41,391 nt of DNA from a virus, in the IMG/VR virus record IMGVR_UViG_3300042898_000364, positions 1 to 41,391 of that record; one strand, written 5' to 3'. The translations under genes were made by a program, and so were the position numbers. Shown here piece by piece: positions 28,701-36,818 of this stretch; within the stretch, counting starts at the first letter, position 1, and the number at the start of each line of letters is the position of its first letter. Under the pieces are notes generated by a model that saw nothing but the letters and a program-made list of their open reading frames with translations, was not told where the DNA came from and did not search any database.

Positions 28701-29165
28701 CTGTTCTAACCAACTTGGGTTAGCAGGATCATTCCATAAAATTGGAAGATTACTTAGGTTAGTACCGTTCAAGTCAGTAATGTTTTGTGTTGTCTGAATG
28801 TTGACAACTTTCAAATAACCCTGAGCGGCCAAGTTACGCTTAGGAGTATAGCTTACTAAATTAGCAAGCTTGATAACACTATCTCTACGTTCGGCAGTGT
28901 CAATGAAGTTTTCGCGGGTGTTTAAGTCGTTTCTGAATGCTAAGCCTTGACCCATAAACGCAATAACATCCAATAACGCAATGAATTCACTAGACTCAAT
29001 ATAGTCATTGTAGGTTTCAGGGTAGTACACACGCAAGTAATCGATGAAACTTTTACGCAAAGTTTCATAATCATAACTTCTAAAATCGGCTTCACGGAAT
29101 GTTTGGTAGATCGCTTGCCAATCATTCACCCCAAATAACGCTGATTGTCTTGAACTTGTAGCCAT
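25800..29165 (-). CDS. 6: Baseplate wedge protein, gp6-like
   Basis: The 1,121-residue protein begins with the segment typical of gp6 in marine T4-like phages: ALFGVNDWQAIYQTFREADF, then SYDYETLRKSFIDYLR, EFIALLDVIAFMGQGLAFRN and a RRDSVIKLANLVSYTPKR helix. In T4, gp6 dimers form the inter-wedge ring of the baseplate and link neighbouring wedges. The C-terminal part (about residues 985-1,110, ANLRATIKVIK onward) has the alternating beta/alpha layout of gpJ/gp6-like wedge proteins. It is much longer than T4 gp6 (660 residues), mainly through a central expansion. It follows gp25, as in T4-like gene orders, and precedes the giant gene by 11 bases. A GATAAATA late motif lies 18 bases upstream with a short GAG ribosome site. 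Confidence 0.88.
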   Translation of the reverse strand: MATSSRQSALFGVNDWQAIYQTFREADFRSYDYETLRKSFIDYLRVYYPETYNDYIESSEFIALLDVIAFMGQGLAFRNDLNTRENFIDTAERRDSVIKLANLVSYTPKRNLAAQGYLKVVNIQTTQNITDLNGTNLSNLPILWNDPANPSWLEQFNTIINASLVDTQRVGRPGNTADLLGVTTSEYTMRIPNTSLPIVPFSSVVDGIAMNFELCSVTSVDENYMYEIPPAPSGRFNMLYRNDKLGYGSPNTGFFFYFKQGILQNYDFTLEQQIANQVVNIDIEGINNEDTWLYQLNTNNGTRVLWNKVENIYADAYLQTETSNRTIFSVNSRFNDQVSYVFGDGVFSQIPVGTYRAYVRAGNALTYTIDPTEMQGITVSISYINRTGKTEILTLGLELQLPVSNAQVREPLAQIKQRAPTRYYTQNRMVNGEDYNNFPYTLYSSIIKSKAINRSSIGVSKNLDLLDPTGKYSSLNSFATDGALWQNDTNGFESLTINTVGNIITFLTDTLNNVLSSNRVVQYYTQNFTQYSINSASGDGTVYWNASTVDGNSLTGYFFNITDGSELPVPIGTYSTNNVKYITAGALVKFVAPSGFYFDANNRLVSGIPGPSNQTYIWTTVLAVIGDGYNNGQGNFANGTGPVTLNGYVPEGAILTTVLPAFDNSLSNEIVQECIIRMELQQNFSLVFNNSLTIAQDRWSIKQYDDVNWFVNFQYVNGRYIATYRSLRYYFGSVEDTRFSFERNKLVYDPLSGKILQDFINVLATNTQPNSNSPLSKPITVNIVGQTVESDGYINDFEVEVASNDINNRGLIVNPDFFQTVTGYTTGGANAGIYVFFELVEDAINLSRYQIVPTSDVVQYQTKTQIEVAKYEYPLGQLFYAFGETTFWKTVQDNTVNTPFYILEEQPQYSTKPGRQGLQFQYRHNSNNTTRIDPATTNIIDLYVVTQSYYTQYQNYIQDTSNTVPLPPKPTINQLSEEYGELNNYKMLSDSMVLNSVVFKPLFGPKASANLRATIKVIKASSTNASDSEIRSAVLTAMNAYFEINNWNFGDTFYFSELSAYLHDQVGEYISSAVLVPNDPTMKFGDLYEIKCAPYEIFVNAATANDVLVIAALTPAELQIA

Positions 29166-29183
29166 AGGTTTATCTCTTTTAAG

Positions 29184-29191
29184 TATTTATC
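29184..29191 (-). promoter_or_regulatory. Late promoter motif GATAAATA before gp6
   Basis: The octamer lies in the 54-base gap between gp25 and gp6, 18 bases before the gp6 ATG, on the coding strand. It is an exact match to the other GATAAATA copies in the window. Placement in a true intergenic gap before a long gene pair (gp6 and the giant gene) supports use as a late promoter. Confidence 0.6.
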
Positions 29192-29219
29192 ATACCTAAA
29201 AACCGTCTTTTATTAGGGT

Positions 29220-29669
29220 TTATTGGATTGCGGCAGAACCTGTTGAAGAACTTAGAAAGACACTCAATAGATTTGCTTGGTTGAAGGGAGCTACAGCAAC
29301 TTCTAATTCTAATAGAATGCCATTCTCTTGAGGGTATGCTTTTACCGTGTTCACTAGAAGTCTAGGATCTAAACTAGCGACCCGTCTTAATTCATTTTCT
29401 AACTTGAATTGAACATCGGCTGTGTTTGGTTCAAACACAAAATTCCATAATGTAGTGCCGTATCCTGGATTTCCTACCTTTTGTCCTTGTCTGATATTCA
29501 ATGCATTTACAAAGTCTTGAATCACTAATGGTTGGTCAACTAATCTGAATTTTCTACCAGTATTAACCGATCGTTGCACGGTACCAACACCCCCGTCATT
29601 TCCTACAGGAGCGTTAGTTGTTCTGGGTAAATTTGCACCTACTGTGCTGAATCCTATGTATTGCGGCAT
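29220..29669 (-). CDS. 25: Baseplate wedge protein gp25 (GPW/gp25 family)
   Basis: A 149-residue protein of the GPW/gp25 family, usual length 120-150. It shows the N-terminal RSVNTGRKFRLVDQPLVIQD strand region, the NIRQGQKVGNPGYGTTLWNFVFEP core with its conserved G-x-x-L-W, and a DPRLLVNTVKAYPQ segment corresponding to the E/D-P-R turn of the family. In T4, gp25 sits in the wedge core near the tail tube and joins gp6 and gp53, helping to trigger sheath assembly and contraction. The fold is lysozyme-like in name only and has no enzymatic role. It starts 8 bases after gp5 with no clear ribosome site, so translation may be coupled to gp5. Confidence 0.9.
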   Translation of the reverse strand: MPQYIGFSTVGANLPRTTNAPVGNDGGVGTVQRSVNTGRKFRLVDQPLVIQDFVNALNIRQGQKVGNPGYGTTLWNFVFEPNTADVQFKLENELRRVASLDPRLLVNTVKAYPQENGILLELEVAVAPFNQANLLSVFLSSSTGSAAIQ

Positions 29670-29674
29670 GATAT

Positions 29675-29682
29675 TATTTATG
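29675..29682 (-). promoter_or_regulatory. CATAAATA motif overlapping the end of gp5, just before gp25
   Basis: CATAAATA fits the NATAAATA late consensus and lies 5 bases before the gp25 ATG, overlapping the gp5 stop codon. The gap is too short for a ribosome site, so if it is active the transcript would be leaderless. It may equally be a chance match at a stop codon. Confidence 0.3.
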
Positions 29683-32600
29683 CGAGATCGTTATCATCGA
29701 TAGCTATGAATACTGATTGGTTTATTACGCTATCAATCGCTTCAAGTCTGCCCTGCAAGTCTTGACTTAATGTAATCCAATTTGCTCTAGCAGATTCTAG
29801 TTGAGGATCTCCCGCAGGTAATGCATTTTCAAGTGTGAAATATTCTTCTCTTGCAGATTCTGCCTGCTCAGTTAGACCCTCAATTTCTTCAAATGCACTG
29901 TCAATTTGGTCATTCTGCGCTAGCATTGCATCTAACAATGCTGCCGCAGATTCGTCAACATCACCAAAATTAGGCTTAGGAATTCTAGAATCTGCTAACA
30001 ATGAACCAATCTGTGCATTAACTTCAGCGATGTTGTTAGTGTTCAATCCTATACTTGGCATTTTAATTGCGCCTGCGCCGCCAAAGCCTATTGCAGACAT
30101 TGCTGCACTTAATGGTCCTGATTCACCAAGAGATAATCCACCCATAGCTAATCCGGCTAAGTTTTGACCGCCGGCTTGTAAACTATTCAATGCATTAGTG
30201 ATTTGACCTGATGCTAGTGTGGGTAGGCCTGCAGCCAACCCTGCTGCGCCTTGTACAGATTTAGGGAACGCAATGTTGTTCAGTGCTGATGTTACTGCAC
30301 TTGTGATGATAGAATTCAATGCAGGGTTCCTAGGTACACCCAATGATCCCAATGATTTATTAACGATAGATCCTACACTCAACTGACCACCCGGTATACC
30401 AAACAATCCAGTAGTCTTGCTGTTCTTGCCAAATACTCCGGCTATTCTACCAGCGGCATTTATAATAGAACCATATGCACCTAGTGTTTGATTTACGTTC
30501 TTACTTGTGTTCAATACTTGTGATGCTCGTAAGATTTGACCTGTGTTAGTTAGAATCTTATTAATGTCTCTAGTGGTTTTAATAACCTTCTTGTTACCAA
30601 ATATAGAAGCGCCGCGTCCTACACCACCAAACAAACCTACTAATCCATTTAATGCCTGTGAAGATGTTTTGGCATTAGCAATAGAAGCTAGGCTTCTATT
30701 AACTTGTGATGATACACCAATGATAGCGTTTACATCTCTAGAAGCTTTGGCTATGGATTTATTACCTAATGATGTTCCAACAGCTCCTATACTGCCAAGA
30801 ACTCCGGTTAATCCTCTTAATGCTTGTGAAGGGTTCTGTGCAGAGTTTAGTCTTCCAATTGCAGTTATGCTGCCTGCAACTGCGCTCGTAACTCGTGCAG
30901 TATTTCCACCCAATATTTGACCAGTAGTTCTCAGTATCCTAGTTGCCGATGTTAAAGGATCGTTGTAACCAGATGACCTAGCTACTGCAAGATCATAATT
31001 TGAATTAGAATTTGATCGCAAGTTAACAGGGCCTCGAGGTAATGAAGTCAACGATGCTGCTATCAATCCAAATGCTGCCGCACTAGATCCTCTGCTGTTC
31101 AGTTTAGATCCTGCAATCAATCCTGCAACAGGAAGAACAGTACTCATTATTGAGCCTAGGCCGCCTGTGCTTGCTTCAGCAAGTCCAGCAGCATAGTTAC
31201 CTGAACTAATAGCGTTAGTAATAGGACCAGTAACACCCGGTAATCCTAAGCTAGGCAATGATATGTTAGACGCAAGTGAACCTAAATTCTTTACTGCATT
31301 AATCGTATTGCTTACTCCTGCAGTTGCACCTGACATAATCAGGCCTGCAATGCTAATAGGCGATTCTTTTCCTGTCATTAATCCTGCACCAGTCAATGCT
31401 GTCTGTGACTTTTGGAAGTTTGACATCATACCAGATATCTGTGCGCTTGGATTGGACACAAACGATGTTAAGCTAGATACGCCACCTTGACCAGTGAACA
31501 AATTATTAGGCAATGCTTGTGATAAAGATGAGCCTGACTTTACCAACGAGTTTACTAATGCAGATGAGCCGGGCTTTAGTATTCCTGCAGATTCTAATTG
31601 CGCAGGTGTCTGTGCTAATACACCCAATGCCGCAACTTGTCCTTGTGCTGTCTGTACAATACCTGCGCCCGTAGCTACGGCTGCTGCCGCAGCACCTGTT
31701 GCCGCATTTGTTGCAACAGCACTAACCATTGAACCAGTTGACTGCGCATCCATTGCTCCACTCATTGCAGGGGTAGGTGGCACAGTTGATAATGCGGCTG
31801 CTTGAACTGGGTTTCCTGTAGGAGCTACTGCTGCCGCTTCGTTTGCCTTTGCTACGCTCGCACTAGGTGCAGATGGTAATTTGTCACTTGCATTGGAACT
31901 AGTACTTACATTTACGCCTTGATTTGCGTTAACCCACGGTGCATGTGCTGGTGTTCTAGTCGTAATACTCTTTAATGTGCCAGGTGATGCTATGTAACCT
32001 TTAACAGATTCAAACATAGTATCAGTATGACCAATGTCTTGTAACGGAGCAACAGCTTCTGGAGCAGCGCCCTGACCTGTGTTTAGGTTTACTCTACTAC
32101 CGTTGATGTAACAAGTTCCACCTGAATTAAAACTTCCCTCGCCGCCTGATTGCAAACTCATTGATCCGCCAACTTTATGAGTATATTTTCCTGAGGTTTC
32201 TACTTTATAATCTGTTCCTACTTTGTGTGTAGTGCTCTTTTCAGACTGAATATAAATGTCTTCAGCCTTAATGTTTAATTTTTTCTTAGCGTGTATGTTT
32301 ATGTTGGCATCGGCGTGAAAGTTTATATCACCTTGTGTTCGTACATTGAAACTATTTGTACAGAACATGTCAATGGTTCCTTCTTTACCCATCTCTACCC
32401 AAGATTGTCCGTTGCTGTGTATGATGAATAACGTTTGGCCGTCATCACTCATTAATATCTGATGACCAGCCGCAGAGCGTAATCTAACTAATTGATCTCT
32501 TCCTATTAGATCACCGTCATCCATAACGATTGAATGCCCACCTCTACGTGAAATCACCGTCATGCCAGCAGAGTCTTTACCGGACTGCGCGGCTGATACG

Positions 32601-33322
32601 ATACTAGAATCCGTGTATCCACCGGCAAATATTGGGCGGCCGGGTGAGCTTACACCCCATCCCACACGAGAGGGACTTTCCCGTTGAGCGCCGGTAGTAA
32701 TTGTGCCTCTTAATGGGTCACGAACTAACCCTTGTTTGAATAAGATAGATGCTAGATAGCTGTGTACTGGTTTTGGTTCATCTAAAAAGTTGCCACCGTC
32801 AGAAATAGCTTTGTTATTAATGTTGATGTTAGTTACTGGAAGTTGTGAAGCACCACCGTAGCTTTGTGCTTCACCATTATTATTAGTGATAATATTTTCA
32901 CTAGAGCCAATAGCAGGAACCATATGCAATGCTTCTGCTTTGGGAGCGCATCCTATATAGAATCCATAGTTAGGGTCACCGTTGATAAAGATACAAATAA
33001 CAGTAGTGCCTAAGTCGGGAGGACTGTTCCATACACCGTAGCTTGCAGGATTGGCTGCAAAGTCACCGTCGCCCGTAGTTCCTGCAGTTGGCTCAACAAA
33101 TCCATAAAAAGGACTCATGTATGATACCGTTACCCAGCCAGATGGATTATCCGGATCATCGCTGCCTAGATCAGTAACGTATACTTGAATACGACCGGTT
33201 CGGGTAGGATCTACATTATTTTTTACTATACCAAATACAGGTACATTTTTAACGACGCCGCCGCCAGAGTCTGGTTTACTAGCCTTTGATGCACCAGCCG
33301 GTTTGAATATGTCTTCAGCCAT
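29678..33322 (-). CDS. 5: Baseplate hub/spike protein gp5-like, without lysozyme domain, with long repeat-bearing C-terminus
   Basis: The 1,214-residue protein starts with an OB-fold (about residues 25-130: VFGIVKNNVDPTRTGRIQVY, SGWVTVSYMSPF, GTTVICIFINGDPNYGFYIG), as in gp5/VgrG spikes. Residues about 255-430 form the needle: RRGGHSIVMDDGD, GHQILMSDDG, then short repeats such as INFHADANINIHAKKKLNIKA. T4 gp5 has a lysozyme domain between these parts; here no such domain is visible. After residue 430 comes a 780-residue Ala/Gly/Ser-rich tail with a TPAQLESAGILKPGS segment (about 570), many hydrophobic helices, a three-unit repeat (818-976) and a C-terminal coiled coil (about 1,140-1,207). The ATG overlaps the upstream TAA and has a strong AAGGAGG site. 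The spike pierces the outer membrane; the tail's role is unknown. Confidence 0.8.
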   Translation of the reverse strand: MAEDIFKPAGASKASKPDSGGGVVKNVPVFGIVKNNVDPTRTGRIQVYVTDLGSDDPDNPSGWVTVSYMSPFYGFVEPTAGTTGDGDFAANPASYGVWNSPPDLGTTVICIFINGDPNYGFYIGCAPKAEALHMVPAIGSSENIITNNNGEAQSYGGASQLPVTNININNKAISDGGNFLDEPKPVHSYLASILFKQGLVRDPLRGTITTGAQRESPSRVGWGVSSPGRPIFAGGYTDSSIVSAAQSGKDSAGMTVISRRGGHSIVMDDGDLIGRDQLVRLRSAAGHQILMSDDGQTLFIIHSNGQSWVEMGKEGTIDMFCTNSFNVRTQGDINFHADANINIHAKKKLNIKAEDIYIQSEKSTTHKVGTDYKVETSGKYTHKVGGSMSLQSGGEGSFNSGGTCYINGSRVNLNTGQGAAPEAVAPLQDIGHTDTMFESVKGYIASPGTLKSITTRTPAHAPWVNANQGVNVSTSSNASDKLPSAPSASVAKANEAAAVAPTGNPVQAAALSTVPPTPAMSGAMDAQSTGSMVSAVATNAATGAAAAAVATGAGIVQTAQGQVAALGVLAQTPAQLESAGILKPGSSALVNSLVKSGSSLSQALPNNLFTGQGGVSSLTSFVSNPSAQISGMMSNFQKSQTALTGAGLMTGKESPISIAGLIMSGATAGVSNTINAVKNLGSLASNISLPSLGLPGVTGPITNAISSGNYAAGLAEASTGGLGSIMSTVLPVAGLIAGSKLNSRGSSAAAFGLIAASLTSLPRGPVNLRSNSNSNYDLAVARSSGYNDPLTSATRILRTTGQILGGNTARVTSAVAGSITAIGRLNSAQNPSQALRGLTGVLGSIGAVGTSLGNKSIAKASRDVNAIIGVSSQVNRSLASIANAKTSSQALNGLVGLFGGVGRGASIFGNKKVIKTTRDINKILTNTGQILRASQVLNTSKNVNQTLGAYGSIINAAGRIAGVFGKNSKTTGLFGIPGGQLSVGSIVNKSLGSLGVPRNPALNSIITSAVTSALNNIAFPKSVQGAAGLAAGLPTLASGQITNALNSLQAGGQNLAGLAMGGLSLGESGPLSAAMSAIGFGGAGAIKMPSIGLNTNNIAEVNAQIGSLLADSRIPKPNFGDVDESAAALLDAMLAQNDQIDSAFEEIEGLTEQAESAREEYFTLENALPAGDPQLESARANWITLSQDLQGRLEAIDSVINQSVFIAIDDNDLA
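30395..30870 (-). repeat. Three tandem repeats of about 54 residues in the gp5 C-terminal tail
   Basis: Residues about 818-976 of the hub protein repeat a pattern of a helix with NPSQALRGLTGVLGSIG, then a SLGNKSIAKASRDVNAIIG-type helix. Unit two reads SSQALNGLVGLFGGVGRG followed by FGNKKVIKTTRDINKIL. Unit three is shorter: VNQTLGAYGSIINAAGRIAG and VFGKNSK. Glycine- and small-residue-rich amphipathic helices of this kind can pack closely or insert into membranes. Confidence 0.65.
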
Positions 33323-35595
33323 TATCCTCTACCTCCTTGAAGATAATTCTGTTCCCAATTTGAGTCAAATGAAGCATCATCATTTGCTACTCCTTTAGTA
33401 GTGGTGTCTTGTGTAGTTGCAGGTGTTGATGATCCCACTGATTGATTTCCACCAGTAGTACCAGTAGATGGTGGAGGATCAGATTTTAATCCTGCAGGTG
33501 GAGGATATCTAGACGCTAAATTTTGAGTTTCTCTAGAGTTGTTAGCAGCAGCTTCAGCCGATGTTCTGTTTTGCTCTCGTTCTTCTAATATAGTTGTTCC
33601 CTTTACATCAGCAAAAGTGTTTATCTTACATTCTAGTTCTTGTGTAAACTTACCCCCTCTGAAATTATGTGTTATTCTAGTAACTAGATAGCTTATTGCC
33701 CCTTCTAATTGTTTAGCAATAGAAACAGGATAATTAAAAAATAATATGTCTGTGTTTATTTTCATCAATCCGGTATCGTGTTCGTAATCAACTGCTTCTA
33801 GAAACTTAATTTCAATAAAAACTTGTCCAGATTTAAAATCGATGGTGTATCCATCAGGTCCGTAAAATGATTTTGCATCATCATTTATGTTAGCTGTTTC
33901 ATTAGAAAGCCAATCAGGGTCACCTAAAATTTCTATTTTTGCATTAGCCCAATCGCTCGGTGTCATTAGGTCAGTGGTTACACTATTTTGTGCCTCTTTA
34001 CCTACACCCAATTTACCTAATTTGTCGGCTGGTTGAACTTTACTCGTTACTAAAGGAACCTGTGCATTACCACCAGTAGCAGTACTTGACGCATCGCCGC
34101 CGCCTAGTGACACGTTAAAGTATGCGTTATTCATTGATTGTTCGTATTTAATAACTTCAGAGTTTTGTCCAGTCCACCAGTATTCGTATCGTTTGACCGC
34201 ACCATAATATGGAGTAGTCTTATCGGCATATGCGGACATTAACACTGGAATCTCATACGTTCGAACCTGGTATTCAATATCAAACACCCAATCTTTAATA
34301 ATGGTATCAAATTTAGTTCCTGAAATTACAGGTGCTATGTTGAACCACTTTAATCTTTTATTACTGTCAATTTTTTCTGCTGACTGACTATTTGTTTCTG
34401 AATTGGGTTGTTCAGCAGTAGTGTATACCGATTTTAAACCATTGACCAAATACTCACTTTGCGTTATCACACTAGTGATAGCTTGTAGAATTGGGGTGTC
34501 TCGGTTAAATGCAACTGTTCTTTCATTACTATTGGGTTGTGCTTTTATTGACAAACTATCATTAACAGTTTTCTTGTCAGTTGGGTTAGCCATTGGCCAT
34601 TTGATTTTACTTGTATCGGCTAAACTAACAATAGAAGATTGGGCAATACTATCAGCGTCACCTAGAAATCGTATACTATAAGTGTTACCAAATTCTCGCT
34701 TTTTAGCATTAACATCATCTGCTTGATCCTTTGTCATCTTTACCATCAACTGGTTAAGAATCTGCTGTACATTATTTCCCACTAATTGAGTAGCACCTTT
34801 ATCAATAACACCTCTTTTTTGACCTAATGCACTAGCTATTGGAAGAGATGCTGCCTTGATGCTGTATGTTGTTGTTTTACCGTCAATTTTGAATGCAATC
34901 TCAGTAATGTTAATGTCGTAAAATCGTTGAAAAGTAGGATCTGTCTCATTGACTAGATTTGATTTAGTTATTAATTGGCCAGCTGCATCATATCCTAGAA
35001 ACTTTAATCCCAATATGAAAAATTGTCGGCTCGCATTAGTGCTATTTTTATAATTGATAGTTGTCGAATATCTTTCCAACGCTTCTTTAGCTCTTTTTAA
35101 GTTAGTGATAAACGACAGACCATATGCTTCTGTGATAGTAAAGTCAAAACCTACATTAGTTGTAGGTGATGCTGTACTATTACCAGTAACGGCTGACACG
35201 ATTTTTAAGTTATCAATATAATAGTCATATTCAAATCCAGGAGCCCTAGTAACAGGATTATTGATACCACCGCTTTGAGCTATTAAATATGCACCAGATT
35301 CATTTCCAACGGACTCTCTAGCGCCATTAAACATGAAGATGTCTTTTCTGCCTGAGCGATTGAATTCATCTAGCGCATCAGGTGTAATCATATACAATGA
35401 TAGCTGGTAGGTGTAACTTGAATATGTGCTCAATGGATTAAATCTGCGAGAACCTACGCCTGAGTTTTCGGATACGCCCGGACTTCCTGCCTGTGTTGTG
35501 CCCGATTTTGAGTTTTCATCCAGCGGACCTACATCCAGCGGACCGTCACCGTAATCTCCTATTACATTTCCAAATTCATCATAAACGACTGCCAT
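33322..35595 (-). CDS. Probable baseplate hub protein (gp27/gpD-like)
   Basis: A 757-residue virion protein located between gp53 and gp5. Beta-rich segments (TYQLSLYMITPDALDEF, FEYDYYIDNLKIVSAV, VGFDFTITEAYGLSF) fill the first third. Near the C-terminus the segment AISYLVTRITHNFRGGKFTQELECKI has the form of the last strands of tail-hub proteins such as gpD and gp27, where a strand pair ends in GxFxQxLE. Both ends are low-complexity and acidic or Pro/Thr/Ser-rich. In T4, gp27 trimers bind gp5 and dock the tube. Position directly before gp5, with a TAATG overlap, supports the hub role. The start has only a weak ribosome site, two bases after gp53. A gp27 identity is an inference. Confidence 0.5.
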   Translation of the reverse strand: MAVVYDEFGNVIGDYGDGPLDVGPLDENSKSGTTQAGSPGVSENSGVGSRRFNPLSTYSSYTYQLSLYMITPDALDEFNRSGRKDIFMFNGARESVGNESGAYLIAQSGGINNPVTRAPGFEYDYYIDNLKIVSAVTGNSTASPTTNVGFDFTITEAYGLSFITNLKRAKEALERYSTTINYKNSTNASRQFFILGLKFLGYDAAGQLITKSNLVNETDPTFQRFYDINITEIAFKIDGKTTTYSIKAASLPIASALGQKRGVIDKGATQLVGNNVQQILNQLMVKMTKDQADDVNAKKREFGNTYSIRFLGDADSIAQSSIVSLADTSKIKWPMANPTDKKTVNDSLSIKAQPNSNERTVAFNRDTPILQAITSVITQSEYLVNGLKSVYTTAEQPNSETNSQSAEKIDSNKRLKWFNIAPVISGTKFDTIIKDWVFDIEYQVRTYEIPVLMSAYADKTTPYYGAVKRYEYWWTGQNSEVIKYEQSMNNAYFNVSLGGGDASSTATGGNAQVPLVTSKVQPADKLGKLGVGKEAQNSVTTDLMTPSDWANAKIEILGDPDWLSNETANINDDAKSFYGPDGYTIDFKSGQVFIEIKFLEAVDYEHDTGLMKINTDILFFNYPVSIAKQLEGAISYLVTRITHNFRGGKFTQELECKINTFADVKGTTILEEREQNRTSAEAAANNSRETQNLASRYPPPAGLKSDPPPSTGTTGGNQSVGSSTPATTQDTTTKGVANDDASFDSNWEQNYLQGGRG

Positions 35596-35597
35596 TA

Positions 35598-35912
35598 TTA
35601 TATGCCCAATGCTCTTTTAAGTGTATCCATTTTAGGAAGATATATCTCAGTACCAGTGATGAAGTCAAAGTAAGGATCCTTCAATCTATTTGGATTTCGC
35701 TGTGCAAATACCCACCAGAGTCTAGAATCGCTGTAAAGATCGTATGCTAATATATCAGGTCTAAATTCATACACTGGTGTTATCGCCCAAAACACATCAG
35801 AACCCAATGCTGGTATAGGCTTGTTAATCATAACATCTAAGAATTTACTATTTACTACATCCGTATTTGAATACGGGCTTGTTGCTGGATACAAATTATT
35901 AATTGATGCCAT
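35598..35912 (-). CDS. 53: Baseplate wedge protein gp53-like
   Basis: A 104-residue protein containing the gp53 core: YEFRPDILAYDLYSDSRLWW, then FAQRNPNRLKDPYFDFITGT and a final IYLPKMDTL. The pattern R-P-D-x-L-A-x-x-x-Y-x-x-x-x-L-W-W/Y, followed by N-x-x-D-P-Y/F, is what ties wedge proteins of the gp53/LysM-like group together. It is shorter than T4 gp53 (196 residues) but close to marine versions. It overlaps the upstream TAA by one base and has a GGAGG site in the end of that gene. In T4, gp53 joins wedges around the hub. Confidence 0.8.
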   Translation of the reverse strand: MASINNLYPATSPYSNTDVVNSKFLDVMINKPIPALGSDVFWAITPVYEFRPDILAYDLYSDSRLWWVFAQRNPNRLKDPYFDFITGTEIYLPKMDTLKRALGI

Positions 35913-36781
35913 TACCAGATACCTCCACCTTGATCTCCTCGTTGTGATCCCTTCAATAATTCACCTGAAGCATAATCACGCAGGCTGAAGTTTTGACTTA
36001 TATCTCGTCTACTTACTATCGGTATAGCACCTATTTGAATTTGTAGTTTTGTAGGAACATATGTGGGTTCGACTGATCCGGGGGCATTGCCGTTACCTTT
36101 TAATAAAGACCATTCAGGTGGCATAGGTAGTCCGCCGGATCTGATGCCAGAACTCGCAGTTCTTTGGCTAGTTGGATTACCGGAAAATCTAGCAGCAACA
36201 GCTTGGTCTTCAGCTTCAATACTATCGGCTGTAACGCTAGCCCGAATGTAGTCTACATCATTTGGTAAGATATAGGCGAAGCTAGTTATAGCTATCGGAT
36301 GCTTATTGAATTGAAATTCTCCTAAACCGTAAATATAGCATAATGGTGGAGGAGTTCCATTGATAGGATCTTGATCGTTTCCATAGAACATTTTAGTCAT
36401 AGATTTGAAAAAGTGTATGACCGCGAGCATGTAGTTAGCTTCATAAGTGTCTTGAGCAGTGAAATCACCGGTTATTGATATGGAATCAACACTGCTGTTT
36501 TTGTATTGGAATATTTTGTAGTTGCTATGTGCAACGTCGGAGGTATCATATGTGGCTGCATACTGTACTTGAATTTGAGGGGTGTAGGGGAATATGACAC
36601 CGTCAGTTTCTGCTAATGGTGCCATAATACCCGAATTAGGTGACTTGTACATATACCCATCCGCCCCGGGTGCAAGACTTAATCTGACTCTCCAGTCTTT
36701 GAGGGCCTCATAGTTATATTGATCTTGAGCCGATCCTTGTTGTCTTGTTTGACTTGTTGCTCCTTGAAGTCCTCGTGCCAT
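35912..36781 (-). CDS. Baseplate tail-tube cap protein, gp48/gp54-like
   Basis: The 289-residue protein has a tube-protein-like beta core: DWRVRLSLAPGADG, DGVIFPYTPQIQVQYAATYD, SVDSISITGDFTAQDTYEAN, then a helix MLAVIHFFKSMTKMFYG and a strand-rich PPLCYIYGLGEFQFNKHPI. The I-x-G-x-F-T-A-Q...EAxYML-x-x-I-HF pattern resembles the gp48/gp54 tube-cap proteins of marine T4-like phages, which start tube polymerisation on the baseplate. It is the first gene of the baseplate operon, with AAGGAT nine bases before the ATG and GATAAATA 20 bases before it. I cannot decide between gp48 and gp54; a tube-initiator role is likely. Confidence 0.6.
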   Translation of the reverse strand: MARGLQGATSQTRQQGSAQDQYNYEALKDWRVRLSLAPGADGYMYKSPNSGIMAPLAETDGVIFPYTPQIQVQYAATYDTSDVAHSNYKIFQYKNSSVDSISITGDFTAQDTYEANYMLAVIHFFKSMTKMFYGNDQDPINGTPPPLCYIYGLGEFQFNKHPIAITSFAYILPNDVDYIRASVTADSIEAEDQAVAARFSGNPTSQRTASSGIRSGGLPMPPEWSLLKGNGNAPGSVEPTYVPTKLQIQIGAIPIVSRRDISQNFSLRDYASGELLKGSQRGDQGGGIW

Positions 36782-36801
36782 AGTAGTATTATCCTTATCT
36801 A

Positions 36802-36809
36802 TATTTATC
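36802..36809 (-). promoter_or_regulatory. Late promoter motif for the baseplate operon
   Basis: GATAAATA on the minus strand lies 20 bases before the ATG at 36781, with an AAGGAT ribosome site in between. It forms the left arm of a perfect palindrome with a second copy on the plus strand. It is the best-placed late promoter in the window because it heads the whole minus-strand baseplate block. Confidence 0.65.
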
Positions 36810-36810
36810 T

Positions 36811-36818
36811 GATAAATA
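36811..36818 (+). promoter_or_regulatory. Late promoter motif facing gp55
   Basis: GATAAATA on the plus strand lies one base from the minus-strand copy and 88 bases before the gp55 ATG at 36907. If active it would let the late sigma factor raise its own expression. Distance and the presence of a second sigma70-like promoter nearer the gene leave its use uncertain. Confidence 0.45.

Noticed and set aside
29166-29219. Terminator-like pairing between CCTAA and TTAGG after gp25
   Set aside because: The stem is only about five pairs and AT-rich, and the T-run lies within the loop rather than after the stem.
29835-31805. Several plus-strand frames (75-125 codons) opposite gp5
   Set aside because: They mirror the Ala/Gly-rich coding strand, lack ribosome sites and would all have to overlap gp5 fully.
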